From contig JAUIIJ010000019.1 of the NCBI GenBank assembly GCA_030431825.1, positions 19,825 through 83,824 on the forward strand: DNA of 64,000 nt, read 5' to 3'. The stretch is from Alphaproteobacteria bacterium (GTDB lineage: Bacteria > Pseudomonadota > Alphaproteobacteria > Rhodobacterales > Rhodobacteraceae). The translations under genes and the position numbers were made by a program. A model generated the notes under the pieces. The model made no database searches. It saw only the letters and a list, made by a program, of their open reading frames with translations, and was not told where the DNA came from. Of this stretch, positions 9,423 to 19,564 are shown in pieces. The number at the start of each line of letters is the position of its first letter. Positions within the stretch are counted from its first letter, which is position 1.

Positions 9423-10367
9423 ATGTTGCCCTTTATCCTGCGCCGCATCGTGATTGCGATACCGACGATCATCCTGATCTCGATCTTCGTCTTTGCCTTG
9501 CAAAAGCTGCTGCCCGGCGATCCGGTGCTGGCCATGGCCGGCGAAGAGCGCGATCCCGAGGTGCTGGAATTCCTGCGCGAGAAATATCGCCTGAACGATC
9601 CCATTCCGGTGCAATACCTGACATGGGTCGGCAATGCCCTGTCGGGTGATCTGGGAATTTCTCTGCGTACCAATCAGCCGGTGACCGAACTGATCGCGCA
9701 GAAACTGCCGGTGACGATCCAGCTCGCCTTGATGGCGATTTGCTTTGCGCTGCTGATCGGTATCCCGGCGGGCATCCTGTCGGCGGTAAAAAAGGGCACC
9801 ATCACCGATTATATCGCCAACGTGGTTGCGCTGTCGGGGCTGTCGATCCCGAACTTCTGGTTGGGGATCATGCTGATCCTGCTGGTTTCGGTGAAATGGC
9901 AGTTGCTGCCGGCCTCCGGCTATGTGCCATTTTCAGAGGATCCGCTGAAATCCGTTACCACGATGATCATGCCGGCCTTTGTTCTGGGAACGGCATTGGC
10001 CGCGACGTTGATGCGGCATACGCGCTCGGCAATGCTCGAAGTGCTGACCGCGGATTATATCCGCACCGCCCGCGCCAAGGGTGTGCTGGAAAAACGCGTG
10101 GTTCTGAAACATGCGTTTCGCAATGCGCTGACCCCGATTGTCACTCTGACCGCGCTGCTGTTCGGGGAACTGATCGCGGGTGCGGTGCTGACCGAACAGA
10201 TCTTTACCATCCCCGGTTTTGGCAAAATGGTGGTCGATGCCGTATTCAACCGCGATTACGCGGTGGTGCAGGGCATCGTCCTGGTGACAGCCATCGGTTT
10301 TATCGTGATGAACCTGCTGGCGGACGTTCTTTATGTTCTGCTGAACCCGCGTCTGAGGGGACAATGA
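9423..10367 (+). CDS. Peptide ABC transporter permease (DppB type)
   Basis: A 314-residue membrane protein with about six transmembrane helices. The N-terminal LPFILRRIVIAIPTIILISI helix is followed by the LLPGDPVLAMAGEE periplasmic segment and then the DppB-type EAA-like cytoplasmic loop (RTARAKGVLEKRVVLKHAFRNALTP) that docks on the ATPases. It ends with LADVLYVLLNPRLR, as in other DppB/OppB proteins. Pairs with the next gene, which starts one base after its stop. Confidence 0.9.
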   Translation: MLPFILRRIVIAIPTIILISIFVFALQKLLPGDPVLAMAGEERDPEVLEFLREKYRLNDPIPVQYLTWVGNALSGDLGISLRTNQPVTELIAQKLPVTIQLALMAICFALLIGIPAGILSAVKKGTITDYIANVVALSGLSIPNFWLGIMLILLVSVKWQLLPASGYVPFSEDPLKSVTTMIMPAFVLGTALAATLMRHTRSAMLEVLTADYIRTARAKGVLEKRVVLKHAFRNALTPIVTLTALLFGELIAGAVLTEQIFTIPGFGKMVVDAVFNRDYAVVQGIVLVTAIGFIVMNLLADVLYVLLNPRLRGQ

Positions 10368-10368
10368 C

Positions 10369-11235
10369 ATGAGTGCGCAAGCCGATCCCGTGCTGGCGAG
10401 CAAATCGCAAAGCCGCGTGTGGAAAAAATTCCGTAGCCACCGCAGCGCGATGCTGGGCGGCATACTCGTCACCTTTTTCATCCTGGTTGCACTGGCCGCC
10501 CCGATCCTTCCGATCCCCGATCCGGCCGCAACCGACTGGGGTGCGGTGCGCAAGCCGCCAAGCGCGGCGCATTGGCTGGGCACCGACGAGATCGGCCGCG
10601 ATGTGCTGGCCCGGATGGTCTGGGGCGCGCAGGCGTCCTTGCTGGCGGGTGTGGTGTCGGTCGGCATCGCGCTGTTGCTGGGCGTGCCGCTGGGCATTCT
10701 GGCGGGGTATTTCGGCGGCTGGACGGACGCGATCATCTCGCGCTGTACCGAGGCGCTTCTGGCCGCGCCGTTCCTGATCCTCGCGATTGCGCTGGCGGCG
10801 TTTCTCGGGCCGTCGCTGACCAACGCGATGATTGCCATCGGCATTTCCGCGATGCCGATCTTCGTGCGGCTGACCCGCGGGCAGGTTCTCAATATCAAGA
10901 CCGCGGATTACGTGGAATCCGCCCATGCCATCGGGCTGTCCAATTATCGTATCCTGTCGCGGTACATCTTTCCCAACGTGCTGCCCCCGATTCTCGTTCA
11001 GGCGACATTGACCATCGCCACCGCGATCATCGCCGAGGCGTCGCTGTCGTTCCTCGGACTGGGCCAGCAGCCGCCTGCCCCGAGCTGGGGTTCGATGCTG
11101 AACACCGCCAAGAATTTCCTGAACCAGGCCCCGTGGATGGCGATGTGGCCAGGGATCGCGATCTTTCTTGTTGTGCTGGGTTTCAACCTTTTGGGCGACG
11201 GGCTGCGCGATGCGCTGGACCCGCGCGAACACTGA
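10369..11235 (+). CDS. Peptide ABC transporter permease (DppC type)
   Basis: A 288-residue permease. The N-terminal RSHRSAMLGGILVTFFILVAL helix, the periplasmic HWLGTDEIGRDVLARMVWGAQ motif characteristic of DppC/OppC, and the cytoplasmic loop ESAHAIGLSNYRILSRYIFPN (EAA motif) are all present. The C-terminus GFNLLGDGLRDALDPR is typical. Together with the DppB-like protein it forms the membrane channel of the importer. One base separates it from the preceding gene. Confidence 0.9.
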   Translation: MSAQADPVLASKSQSRVWKKFRSHRSAMLGGILVTFFILVALAAPILPIPDPAATDWGAVRKPPSAAHWLGTDEIGRDVLARMVWGAQASLLAGVVSVGIALLLGVPLGILAGYFGGWTDAIISRCTEALLAAPFLILAIALAAFLGPSLTNAMIAIGISAMPIFVRLTRGQVLNIKTADYVESAHAIGLSNYRILSRYIFPNVLPPILVQATLTIATAIIAEASLSFLGLGQQPPAPSWGSMLNTAKNFLNQAPWMAMWPGIAIFLVVLGFNLLGDGLRDALDPREH

Positions 11236-11249
11236 GTATCGGAGAATTC

Positions 11250-13040
11250 ATGTCTGACTTTACCACCCGTCCCGAAATTCGCGGTACCTTCGGGGTCGTC
11301 ACGTCGACACACTGGCTTGCTTCCTCTGTCGGGTTCGGCATTCTGGAAAAGGGTGGCAACGCTTTTGATGCCGCCGTGGCCACTGCCTTCGTGCTGCAAG
11401 TCGTCGAGCCGCACCTGAACGGGCCCGCGGGCGATATGCCGGCAATCCTGCATTCCGCTGAGACCGGCGAAACCACCGTGCTTTGTGCGCAGGGGATCAG
11501 CCCGGCAGCGGCGACGATCGAGGCACATACCGAGCAGGGGCTCAAGCTGGTGCCGGGCTCGGGATTGTTGGCGACGGTTGTGCCGGGCGCGTTCGACGGC
11601 TGGCTGATGATGCTGCGCGATCACGGAACGATGAGCTTGCGGGAGGTGCTGCAACCGGCGATCGACTATGCCCGCGACGGCCATCCGGTCCTGCCACGCG
11701 TCGCCGCGACCATTGCGGATCTGCGCGAATTCTTTGAAACCGAATGGCCCAGTTCCGCCGCTGTCTGGACACCGGGCGGACAGGCGCCCGAGGCCAACAC
11801 GCTGTTCAGGAACCCCGATCTGGCCGACACCTATGACCGGCTGGCGCGTGTGGCAGATAAGACCGGGGGCGACCGCGTGGCGCAGATCGACGCCGCCCGC
11901 GCGGAATGGCGCGAGGGATTCGTCGCCGAGGCGATATTTGACTACCTAAAGGACGCCTGCGTGATGGATGTGTCCGAGGAAAAGCACAGCGCCATTCTGG
12001 CCCCCTCGGACATGGCGGACTGGCGCGCCACCTATGAAGAGACGCTGACGCTCGACTATCACGGCTGGACGGTGCACAAGACCCACGCCTGGAGCCAGGG
12101 GCCGGTGATGTTGCAGGCCCTGTCGATTCTCAAGCACCTTGACCTGGGCGCGATGGACCCCAATGGCGCGGAATTCGTGCACACGGTGATCGAGGCCATG
12201 AAGCTCGCCTATGCCGACCGCGAGGCCTATTACGGTGATCCGGATTTCAGCGAGATCCCGATGGATCACCTGCTGTCCGATGGCTACGGTGCCGAACGGG
12301 CGCGGATGATCGATGCGACCGCCTCGATGGAGCAGCGTCCGGGTCGCGTGCCCGGATTCGAGCATCTGGCGGATGCCTATATCGCCCGCGCGCAGCAGGA
12401 TTTCGGCGTGGCCGGCGTCGCAGCGCAGGAGCCGACCATGGCGCACCTGACCGAGAAGCGAGGCGATACCGTGCATCTGGACGTGATCGACCGCTGGGGC
12501 AACATGGTGGCTTCTACACCGTCGGGCGGGTGGTTGCAGAGCTCGCCCGTCATTCCCGGGCTCGGCTTTCCACTGAACTCGCGCGCACAGATGTTCTGGC
12601 TGATCGACGGCCTGCCCAGTTCGATGGCCCCGAAACGGCGCCCGCGTACCACGTTGACACCCTCTTTCGCGGAAAAGGACGGTGCGCGGCTGGTCTTCGG
12701 GACACCCGGAGGCGACCAGCAGGATCAGTGGAACCTGATCTGGTTCCTGCGTTTTGTCCATCACGGGCTGGGTCTGCAACAGGGGATGGACGCGCCGCTG
12801 TTTCATACCATGCACTTCCAGGGTTCTTTTTTCCCGCGGGAAGTGAAGCCGGGCGAAATGATGATGGAGCCCGCATTCGACGGGCAGGTCATAGAGGCGC
12901 TGCGCGCGCGCGGCCATATCGTCACGGTGTCCGAGCCGTGGGCCGTGGGCCGGCTCACCGCCGCGATGCGCGAGGCGGACGGAATGCTGCGCGCCGCTGC
13001 CACGCCGCGCCTGATGCAAGCCTATGCGGTCGGGCGATGA
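11250..13040 (+). CDS. Gamma-glutamyltransferase-family protein (Ntn hydrolase)
   Basis: A 596-residue GGT-family protein. The N-terminal GILEKGGNAFDAAVATAF segment and the processing site are recognisable: Thr407 in DTVHLDVID is the expected autoproteolysis residue and new N-terminal nucleophile (TTHLSV in classical GGT). The downstream glycine-rich GTPGGDQQDQ segment is the family's second conserved block. There is no signal peptide, so unlike secreted GGT it should work in the cytoplasm on the imported compound. Bacterial paralogues also cleave other amides (cephalosporin acylases, for example), so the substrate is open. RBS GGAGA at 11241; overlaps the next gene by ATGA. Confidence 0.83.
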   Translation: MSDFTTRPEIRGTFGVVTSTHWLASSVGFGILEKGGNAFDAAVATAFVLQVVEPHLNGPAGDMPAILHSAETGETTVLCAQGISPAAATIEAHTEQGLKLVPGSGLLATVVPGAFDGWLMMLRDHGTMSLREVLQPAIDYARDGHPVLPRVAATIADLREFFETEWPSSAAVWTPGGQAPEANTLFRNPDLADTYDRLARVADKTGGDRVAQIDAARAEWREGFVAEAIFDYLKDACVMDVSEEKHSAILAPSDMADWRATYEETLTLDYHGWTVHKTHAWSQGPVMLQALSILKHLDLGAMDPNGAEFVHTVIEAMKLAYADREAYYGDPDFSEIPMDHLLSDGYGAERARMIDATASMEQRPGRVPGFEHLADAYIARAQQDFGVAGVAAQEPTMAHLTEKRGDTVHLDVIDRWGNMVASTPSGGWLQSSPVIPGLGFPLNSRAQMFWLIDGLPSSMAPKRRPRTTLTPSFAEKDGARLVFGTPGGDQQDQWNLIWFLRFVHHGLGLQQGMDAPLFHTMHFQGSFFPREVKPGEMMMEPAFDGQVIEALRARGHIVTVSEPWAVGRLTAAMREADGMLRAAATPRLMQAYAVGR

Positions 13041-13783
13041 CCTGGTCGATCATCGCACGTGATCCGTCGGATGGCGCCATCGGCATAGCCGTGGCCAGCC
13101 GGTTCTTTGCCTGCGGTGCGATGGTGCCCTATGTCGGCGCGAAATCGGCGGTCGCGAGCCAGGCGTTCTGCAACCCGGTCTGGGGCACCGAGGGCCGCGA
13201 CCGGCTGCAGGCAGGCGAAGCGGCGCGCGACGTGCTGGCCGATTTCGTCAAACGCGATGCGGGCCAGGCGATCCGCCAGTGTCACATGATGGATGCGCAG
13301 GGTAATTTCGTCGCCCATACCGGCGCGGATTGCACGGAATGGGCCGGCCATCTGATCGGTGACGGATTTTCCGTCGCGGGCAACATGCTGGCGGGCTCGC
13401 GAGTGATCGAGGCCACAGCCGAGGCGCTGGTCCAATATCGCGATCAGCCCCTGCCCCGGCGACTCCTCGCGGCGATGCGGGCGGGCGAACAGGCCGGTGG
13501 TGACAAGCGCGGGAAACAGGCCGCGGGTCTGGTCATTCATCACGGCGAAGCGCATCCCTGGCTGGATCTGCGCGTGGATGACCACGGCGATCCGCTGGCG
13601 GAACTTGACCGGTTGCTGGATGTGGCGGGCGAACGCTATCTCTTTTTCGCCGACGCGATGCCCGGAGCGCAACGGTTCTCGGGTCTTCCGACGCGCGAGG
13701 CGCTGGACGCGCGCATCGAGGCCGAGTACGATCGGCGACTACGCGCTGGCCAAGTCAGCCGTTCCCTGTCAACCGACCCCTGA
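13037..13783 (+). CDS. DUF1028 family protein
   Basis: A 248-residue DUF1028 protein. Typical features: the N-terminal SIIARDPSDGAIGIAVASRFFACGAMVP segment, the QAFCNPVWG region, and GNMLAGSRVIEA in the middle. DUF1028 proteins adopt an Ntn-hydrolase-like fold and often lie beside peptide transporters and amidohydrolases; no reaction is firmly established that I know of. Here it overlaps the GGT-like gene by 4 bp (ATGA), which suggests tight co-expression, perhaps a second step on the product of that enzyme. Confidence 0.82.
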   Translation: MTWSIIARDPSDGAIGIAVASRFFACGAMVPYVGAKSAVASQAFCNPVWGTEGRDRLQAGEAARDVLADFVKRDAGQAIRQCHMMDAQGNFVAHTGADCTEWAGHLIGDGFSVAGNMLAGSRVIEATAEALVQYRDQPLPRRLLAAMRAGEQAGGDKRGKQAAGLVIHHGEAHPWLDLRVDDHGDPLAELDRLLDVAGERYLFFADAMPGAQRFSGLPTREALDARIEAEYDRRLRAGQVSRSLSTDP

Positions 13784-13792
13784 TACGAACAG

Positions 13793-14488
13793 ATGAACAC
13801 GCACCAGCACCCGAACCCGGACCAGCACGCCAAGTCCCAGATCCTGTCGTTGTTGTCCTCCGGCACGCTGGGTGACAGTGGCCGTCTTCCCAGTGAACGG
13901 GCGCTTTCGGAACGGTTCCGGATCGGGCGGCGGCGGGTACGCGAGGCCCTTGCACAGCTTGAAGCCGAGGGGCTGATCTGGCGCAAGCAGGGCTCGGGCA
14001 CCTATGCGGGCAAGCCGGCGGATCCGACCGGGGAACTCGCCGCGCGCATCGCCGGTGAAACCAACGCGATCCAGGTCATGGAGGCGCGCCTGTGCATCGA
14101 GCCCGAACTCGCTGCGCTCTGCGCCGCACGGATCAAGCCGCCGGCCGTCGAACAGTTGCGTGCACTGGCGGCCCGGATCGTGCGTTCGCTGCCCAACAGC
14201 GAGAATGAGATCTGGGATGGCGCATTGCACAGGATGATCGCCGAAGAAGCCCGCAACAAGCCTCTTTTGACCTGTTTCGCCATGCTGGATGAAATCCGTG
14301 TCAGCGCCGATTGGCTGGTCTTTCGCGCGCGGGCCCGTCCACCGGGGTCTTTCGAACGCACGCTGCGCCAGCACGATCGCATCATCGACGCGATTGCGGC
14401 GGGCGATCCAGAGGCCGCCCGCGCGGCGATGCACGCGCATCTGGATGAACGTTTCACCGCCCTGCGCGCAGAAGTGACCGACCGCTGA
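13793..14488 (+). CDS. GntR-family transcription regulator (FadR/FCD type)
   Basis: A 231-residue regulator. The N-terminal winged helix-turn-helix reads LPSERALSERFRIGRRRVREAL and ends in RKQGSGTYAG; the C-terminal all-helical FCD ligand domain carries the conserved acidic/His positions (EDEIWDGALHRMIAEE-like and HLDERF). It is the last gene of the transporter operon, 9 bp after the DUF1028 gene, and probably autoregulates the operon through the dyad at 5706-5726. The effector is likely the imported compound or a breakdown product; this is inference. Confidence 0.87.
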   Translation: MNTHQHPNPDQHAKSQILSLLSSGTLGDSGRLPSERALSERFRIGRRRVREALAQLEAEGLIWRKQGSGTYAGKPADPTGELAARIAGETNAIQVMEARLCIEPELAALCAARIKPPAVEQLRALAARIVRSLPNSENEIWDGALHRMIAEEARNKPLLTCFAMLDEIRVSADWLVFRARARPPGSFERTLRQHDRIIDAIAAGDPEAARAAMHAHLDERFTALRAEVTDR

Positions 14489-14568
14489 CTATTCGGAAGA
14501 TTTGCCCCGATCCGGAAATTTCTGCCGCCCGCGCCGATCAGGTCCCGCAAATACCGGTGCAGCGGGGA

Positions 14569-15585
14569 TTATAAAATCCTGTAGGATCCCGGCGTCCGAC
14601 TGGTCCATTTTCGAAAGGCGCGATGGAAATTCGCAGGGGCGGAGAACCCGGTTTCAAAGGCGATGTGTTCAATGCTGTCGTTTCCCTGTTGAAGGGCGCG
14701 AATGGCCATGTCCCGGCGCAGCGCATCCTTGATGTCCTGAAACGAGGTCCCTTCCTCCTTTAGCCGCCGATTCAACGTGCGCGGTGTCATTTTCAGCGCG
14801 CTGGCCGCTTCGGGAAGCTGGCAGTTCTGCCACGCGGCACCATAGAGAAAGGCTCGCACCCGTAGCGAGCAGGTATGCGCCCGTGATCCGGTGAACATCC
14901 AGTCAAGCGGTGCCCGTTGCAGGAATGCGGTCGCCTCGGCCGGGCTTCGTGCCACCGGCCGGGTAAATTCGCGCGGGTCGAAACGGATGCTGGTCCGGGG
15001 CGCCGAGAACCGCACCGGGCATGGAAAAACCACCGCGTAATCGGCAGCGAAATCCGGGCGCGCAAAGGCAAAGCGTACCTCTTTGACCGGCAGTTCGAAC
15101 CCGCCAAGCCAGGACAGCAACCCATGCGCCAGCTTGAGCAGCAGCATGTGACCGAAACGCTGTGGCCGGGTTCCCTGTTCACAGGGGTTCAGGACAAGGT
15201 CGATCGCGTCCTGGCTGCGTTGCAAATCCAGATGGAAATCGTCCAGCAGCAGGTTCCAATAGGTTGAAAACCGGTAAAGCGCCGAGGTCAGGCTGCTCGC
15301 TTCGCGCTGTACCGTGACGAGGTGTTGCAGGGCGCGTGGCCGGATGGGGCGGCTCCACAGGCCCATCATCTCGTCGCCGGTTTCCGGTGCGGCAAGCTGA
15401 TAGAGACGCGCGATCTCGTTCAGTGTGATCCGCTGTTGCGGCATCATCGGTCCGACCTGCAGCCCCGAGCGCCGCAGCAGCGCGCCCATCACCTCGGGAG
15501 TGCAACGCGACTGGAGCGCATCGAGCCAATCCTGGATGAATGCGGCCGATACCGTGGTCAGGGATATCGGATCGTGATTGGTCAT
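14569..15585 (-). CDS. AraC-family transcription regulator (OruR/ArgR-like ligand domain)
   Basis: A 338-residue protein with a roughly 230-residue N-terminal domain of the type found in OruR-like AraC proteins (Arabinose_bd-like), then a C-terminal double helix-turn-helix: LPEAASALKMTPRTLNRRLK and IEHIAFETGFSAPANFHRAFRKW. It is transcribed away from dmdC, sharing a 110-bp intergenic region, and so probably controls dmdC-dmdD. If dmdCD are correctly assigned, its effector could be a DMSP catabolite; that is inference. Convergent with the GntR gene upstream. Confidence 0.85.
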   Translation of the reverse strand: MTNHDPISLTTVSAAFIQDWLDALQSRCTPEVMGALLRRSGLQVGPMMPQQRITLNEIARLYQLAAPETGDEMMGLWSRPIRPRALQHLVTVQREASSLTSALYRFSTYWNLLLDDFHLDLQRSQDAIDLVLNPCEQGTRPQRFGHMLLLKLAHGLLSWLGGFELPVKEVRFAFARPDFAADYAVVFPCPVRFSAPRTSIRFDPREFTRPVARSPAEATAFLQRAPLDWMFTGSRAHTCSLRVRAFLYGAAWQNCQLPEAASALKMTPRTLNRRLKEEGTSFQDIKDALRRDMAIRALQQGNDSIEHIAFETGFSAPANFHRAFRKWTSRTPGSYRIL

Positions 15586-15613
15586 CGGCGGGCCCTTGGC
15601 GTAATCCGATACA

Positions 15614-15643
15614 TTTTTGGCAAATTATGAGATTATCGGCAAG
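15614..15643. promoter_or_regulatory. Possible AraC operator half-sites in the AraC/dmdC divergent promoter region
   Basis: TTGGCAA at 15617-15623 and TCGGCAA at 15636-15642 are direct repeats 19 bp apart in an otherwise AT-rich stretch between the divergent AraC and dmdC genes. AraC proteins bind such direct repeats about two helical turns apart. Weak evidence, based on position and spacing only. Confidence 0.3.
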
Positions 15644-15695
15644 AGAAGCGCCATTTAGATGACGTAAAACCATAGCCGCAGGACAGGAGGCCCGC

Positions 15696-17459
15696 ATGTC
15701 ATATAATCCCCCCTTTCAGGATCTGATGTTCTGTATCGAACATCTGTCACACTGGGATACGGTGTCGGCGATGGACGCGTATTCCGACCTGGACCTGACG
15801 GATATCGCCGCCGCGCTTGAGGGCTATGCCCGCTTTTGCAGTGAACAGATCGCGCCGCTGTCATCTGCCGGGGACGAGTCGGGAGCGCAATTTCTCGACG
15901 GGCGCGTGACGATGCCCGAGGGCTTTGCAAGGGCCTATGCGCAATTCGTCGAGATGGGCTGGCAGGCGCTGACCCATCCTGCAGAGTATGGCGGCATGGG
16001 GTTGCCGCGCGTGGCCGGGGCCGCCGGGTCCGAGATGCTGAACGCTGCGGATATGAGCTTTGGTCTCTGCCCGCTCCTGACGGATGGTGCAATCGAAGCG
16101 TTGTTGCTGACCGGTTCGGACGAACAGAAGGCCACCTATCTCGAGCCGCTGATCTCGGGTCGCTGGTCGGGGACGATGAACCTGACGGAACCGCAGGCGG
16201 GCAGCGATCTGGGGCGCGTGGCGACCAGGGCGCAGCGGCGCGATGATGGCACCTATGGGGTCTCGGGGACCAAGATATTCATCACATTCGGCGCGCATGA
16301 CCTGACCGGCAACATCATCCATCTCGTCCTTGCCCGCACGCCCGAGGCCCCGGCGGGCCCGAAAGGGCTGAGCCTGTTTATCGTGCCGCAGAAACTGGTG
16401 GACGCGGATGGCACGCCCGGTGCCGCCAACGCAGTGACCTGTGTGAGTATCGAACACAAGCTGGGCGTGCGCGCGAGTCCGACGGCGGTGCTGGAATACG
16501 ACGACGCGACCGGGTTCCTGATCGGCGAAGAGAACCGCGGGCTCGAATACATGTTCATCATGATGAATGCCGCGCGGTTTGCCGTGGGTGTGCAGGGCAT
16601 TGCCGTTTCGGAACGGGCGTATCAGCGGGCGCTGGCCTATGCGCGCGAACGCGTGCAAAGCCGCCCTGTCAATGGCTCGGCCAAAGATGCCGTGGCGATC
16701 ATCGAGCACCCGGATGTCCGCCGGATGTTGGTGCGCATGCGCGGCCTGACCGAGGGTGGCCGCGCCATGGCGGCGGCGACCGCCGGGCTGCTGGACATGG
16801 CGCATCACGGCGCGGATCCGCAAGCCGGCGCATTGGCCGAATTCATGGTGCCGCTGGTCAAGGGATACTGTTCGGAACGCGCGGTCGAGGTCGCTTCGCT
16901 TGGTGTGCAGATCCACGGCGGGATGGGTTTCATCGAAGAGACCGGAGCGGCGCAGCATTATCGCGATGCCCGCATTCTGCCGATCTACGAAGGCACCACA
17001 GCCATTCAGGCCAATGATCTGCTGGGTCGCAAGGTGATGCGCGACGGGGGCGACACCGCACGGCGTTTCGCGGCGCGGATTGCCGATACCGAGGCCCTCC
17101 TGTCCGGGGGCGACGACACCGCGCAGACCATCGGCAGGGCGCTTGCAGAAGCGCGCGGCGCGTTCGAAACCGCGCTGGACTGGCTGATGGACCACACTCG
17201 GAGCGACGTTGACGCAGCCTATGCCGGCGCGGTTCCCTTTCTGACGTTGTCGGGCACCCTGGCCGCCGGATGGAAGCTGGCCCAGGGGGCGCTGGCAGCG
17301 CAGGCTGCGCTGGACGCAGGCCAGAACCCGGAGTTCATGAGCCGTAAAATCGACACCGCCCTGTTCTTTGCCCGGCATATCCTGCCGGAATGCCAGATCG
17401 AACGCATTCGCATCGTCAACGGCGCGGCCAGTGTTCTGGCCACCGACTTCCCTGACTGA
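15696..17459 (+). CDS. dmdC: 3-methylmercaptopropionyl-CoA dehydrogenase (acyl-CoA dehydrogenase family)
   Basis: A 587-residue acyl-CoA dehydrogenase of the long type with an extra C-terminal helical domain. Features: [13 protein letters not shown] (flavin-side motif), the [14 protein letters not shown] segment, QIHGGMGF, and the [19 protein letters not shown] region with the catalytic glutamate. DmdC oxidises methylmercaptopropionyl-CoA to methylthioacryloyl-CoA in the DMSP demethylation pathway; its length (about 590) and immediate pairing with a dmdD-like gene match Ruegeria pomeroyi as I remember it. RBS ACAGGAGG at 15683-15690. An ordinary fatty acyl-CoA dehydrogenase of this subfamily is the alternative. 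dmdA and dmdB are not in the window. Confidence 0.75.
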   Translation: MSYNPPFQDLMFCIEHLSHWDTVSAMDAYSDLDLTDIAAALEGYARFCSEQIAPLSSAGDESGAQFLDGRVTMPEGFARAYAQFVEMGWQALTHPAEYGGMGLPRVAGAAGSEMLNAADMSFGLCPLLTDGAIEALLLTGSDEQKATYLEPLISGRWSGTMNLTEPQAGSDLGRVATRAQRRDDGTYGVSGTKIFITFGAHDLTGNIIHLVLARTPEAPAGPKGLSLFIVPQKLVDADGTPGAANAVTCVSIEHKLGVRASPTAVLEYDDATGFLIGEENRGLEYMFIMMNAARFAVGVQGIAVSERAYQRALAYARERVQSRPVNGSAKDAVAIIEHPDVRRMLVRMRGLTEGGRAMAAATAGLLDMAHHGADPQAGALAEFMVPLVKGYCSERAVEVASLGVQIHGGMGFIEETGAAQHYRDARILPIYEGTTAIQANDLLGRKVMRDGGDTARRFAARIADTEALLSGGDDTAQTIGRALAEARGAFETALDWLMDHTRSDVDAAYAGAVPFLTLSGTLAAGWKLAQGALAAQAALDAGQNPEFMSRKIDTALFFARHILPECQIERIRIVNGAASVLATDFPD

Positions 17460-17482
17460 CCCCTTCTGAAAGGACCCGAGCC

Positions 17483-18292
17483 ATGAACGACGTCGTGAAC
17501 CCCGACACCTATGAAAGTCTTGCCATTTCCGAACGCGACAACGGCCTTTACGTGGTGACGCTGAATCGTCCGACCAAGCGCAACGCGCTGGACGTGGCCA
17601 CCATCGAAGAGCTGATCCGCTTCTTTTCCGGTGCCCGTATGGCGGGCGTCAAGGCGGTGGTTCTCGCGGGCGAAGGCGATCATTTTTGCGCCGGTCTGGA
17701 TCTGATCGAACACTGGAAGGCGGACCGCAGCCCGGACGATTTCATGCATGTGTGCCTGCGTTGGCACGAGGCTTTCAACAAGATGGAATATGGCGGCGTG
17801 CCCATCGTTGCCGCGCTCAAGGGCGCGGTTGTCGGTGGCGGTCTGGAACTGGCCAGTGCCGCGCATATCCGGGTGATCGACCCCGGCACCTACTTCGCCT
17901 TGCCCGAAGGCCAGCGTGGCATCTTCACCGGTGGCGGCGCCACGATCCGCGTGTCGGACATGATCGGCAAATACCGCATGATCGACATGATCCTGACCGG
18001 TCGTGTCTATCAGGGTCAGGAGGCCGTCGACCTCGGCCTGGCGCAATACATCGTCGAAGATGGCCGCAGCTTTGACAAGGCAATCGAGATTGCCGACAAG
18101 GTGGCGCAGAACCTGCCGTTGACCAACTTTGCGATCTGTTCGGCGATCAGCCACCTGAACAACATGTCCGGTATGGACGCAGCCTATGCAGAGGCAGTTG
18201 TCGGCGGCGTGGTCAATACGCAGCCCGCAGCCCGCGCCCGGCTCGAAGCCTTTGCCAACAAGACCGCTGACCGCGTTCGACCCAAGAGCTGA
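17483..18292 (+). CDS. dmdD: Methylthioacryloyl-CoA hydratase (enoyl-CoA hydratase/isomerase family)
   Basis: A 269-residue crotonase-fold protein. The oxyanion-hole segments are [12 protein letters not shown] (67-78) and [15 protein letters not shown] (114-128). Two active-site glutamates are present, Glu122 (GGGLELAS) and Glu142 (LPEGQRG), corresponding with an offset of one to Glu121 and Glu141 that I recall for Ruegeria DmdD. DmdD hydrates methylthioacryloyl-CoA and hydrolyses the thioester, releasing methanethiol, acetaldehyde, CO2 and CoA. The [19 protein letters not shown] stretch also looks strongly DmdD-like. It lies 23 bp after dmdC, certainly in the same operon. Confidence 0.82.
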   Translation: MNDVVNPDTYESLAISERDNGLYVVTLNRPTKRNALDVATIEELIRFFSGARMAGVKAVVLAGEGDHFCAGLDLIEHWKADRSPDDFMHVCLRWHEAFNKMEYGGVPIVAALKGAVVGGGLELASAAHIRVIDPGTYFALPEGQRGIFTGGGATIRVSDMIGKYRMIDMILTGRVYQGQEAVDLGLAQYIVEDGRSFDKAIEIADKVAQNLPLTNFAICSAISHLNNMSGMDAAYAEAVVGGVVNTQPAARARLEAFANKTADRVRPKS

Positions 18293-18454
18293 GATCACGG
18301 CAACCGGAACCAGGTCTGGCCACGACAGGCCGGTGGAATGCGCCGGTCAGTGTCGGTATCATCGCATGACTTTGGTTCCGGAGGCGTGTCGGCGCTGCCG
18401 GTCGCGCGAGGGGTGGATCGGTGGCGAATCCGAACAGGGGCAGAGCTTGAGCAG

Positions 18455-19357
18455 ATGAAACGATGGATCGCCTTCGCGCTTCTGGCCTGCGCCGTCTTCC
18501 TGATCGCTGCCGAGATCGCATTGCGCCGTATCGGGCTGGGTGACCCGCCGATCGCGGTGCGGGACGCGGAACTCGAATACCGTCTGGTTCCGAACGCCCG
18601 CTATGAAAGATGGGGCAACCGTATCGAAATCAACCGCCACGGTTTCCGTGCGCCGGATCATTCGAACGAGGTGCCAGATGGCGAAATCAGGCTTCTTCTG
18701 ATCGGCGACAGCGTGGTCTATGGTAACCACTTTCTCGATCAGGACGACACCATCGCCCTGCGGCTGTCTGCGGCGTTGTCTTTGCCGGATTGCACTGTGC
18801 GCGTGATCCCGATGGCAGTTTCCAGCTGGGGTCCGGTCAACCAGGCCGCGGCCCTTGCCCGCCATGGAACCTTTGGTGCAACTGAAATCGCCATCGTGCT
18901 TTCGGCACATGATCTTGTTGATACGCCCACGTATAAGGGCGCATTGATCCCTTACCGCTTGTCAAAGCCGAAGGGGGCAATCGGCGACGCGGTGGAAGCG
19001 ATACTGGAAAGACGGTTTCCCGCCGCGGCAGAAGAACCTGCCGACCCGTTCGAGACACGCGCCAGTGCTAGCCTGAATGCACTGAACTCGATACGCGCGC
19101 GAGCGCTGGCGGAAAATGCAAATCTGACGGTCGTTTACCATCCGACCACTGATGAGCGCATATCCGGTATCTCCGATCAGGGGCGTCGTTTTGTCGATTG
19201 GGCGAGGCAGCAAGGGATCCGGGTATTGGATCTGGGCGCGACACCCGACATCACCTATCGCGACAATATACACCCGGACGCCGCTGGCGCCGCCGCGATC
19301 GCCGATACGCTGGCCGAAGAATACCGGGGAAAACTGGTCTGCGACACCAAGGGCTGA
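18455..19357 (+). CDS. SGNH/GDSL hydrolase-like protein with an N-terminal membrane anchor
   Basis: A 300-residue protein starting with one hydrophobic helix (about residues 4-22) that serves as a signal anchor. The SGNH fold is suggested by block I, LLLIGDSVVYG with the nucleophile serine, and by DNIHPDAAG near the C-terminus, the Asp-x-x-His of block V. Blocks II and III are less clear. Such proteins are esterases or O-acetyl-transfer/deacetylation enzymes acting outside the membrane on glycans or lipids. I start at the ATG at 18455; the frame is open upstream to 18338 but that part is not protein-like. No clear link to the DMSP genes. Confidence 0.65.
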   Translation: MKRWIAFALLACAVFLIAAEIALRRIGLGDPPIAVRDAELEYRLVPNARYERWGNRIEINRHGFRAPDHSNEVPDGEIRLLLIGDSVVYGNHFLDQDDTIALRLSAALSLPDCTVRVIPMAVSSWGPVNQAAALARHGTFGATEIAIVLSAHDLVDTPTYKGALIPYRLSKPKGAIGDAVEAILERRFPAAAEEPADPFETRASASLNALNSIRARALAENANLTVVYHPTTDERISGISDQGRRFVDWARQQGIRVLDLGATPDITYRDNIHPDAAGAAAIADTLAEEYRGKLVCDTKG

Positions 19358-19564
19358 CTGGCCTGCCCGATCCCGCAGCGCCGTGTCGGGACATCACCAA
19401 TGTCAACGCGCACAGCTTTTGATTTTCCCTTCGGTTTCAACCGTCCAGCATCTGGTCTTTCCCGGAACCTCGGGTGTAAGAAACCGCATCGCCTGCATGA
19501 CCCATTCCAGCAGAATGTGCTGTCGATGCGGGCGCAGCAAAAGACCATGCAAGGGATCGGGGAC

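Noticed and set aside
19400..19564. N-terminal extension of the aldehyde dehydrogenase
   Set aside because: The extra 55 residues are not ALDH-like and the ATG at 19565 gives the standard length.
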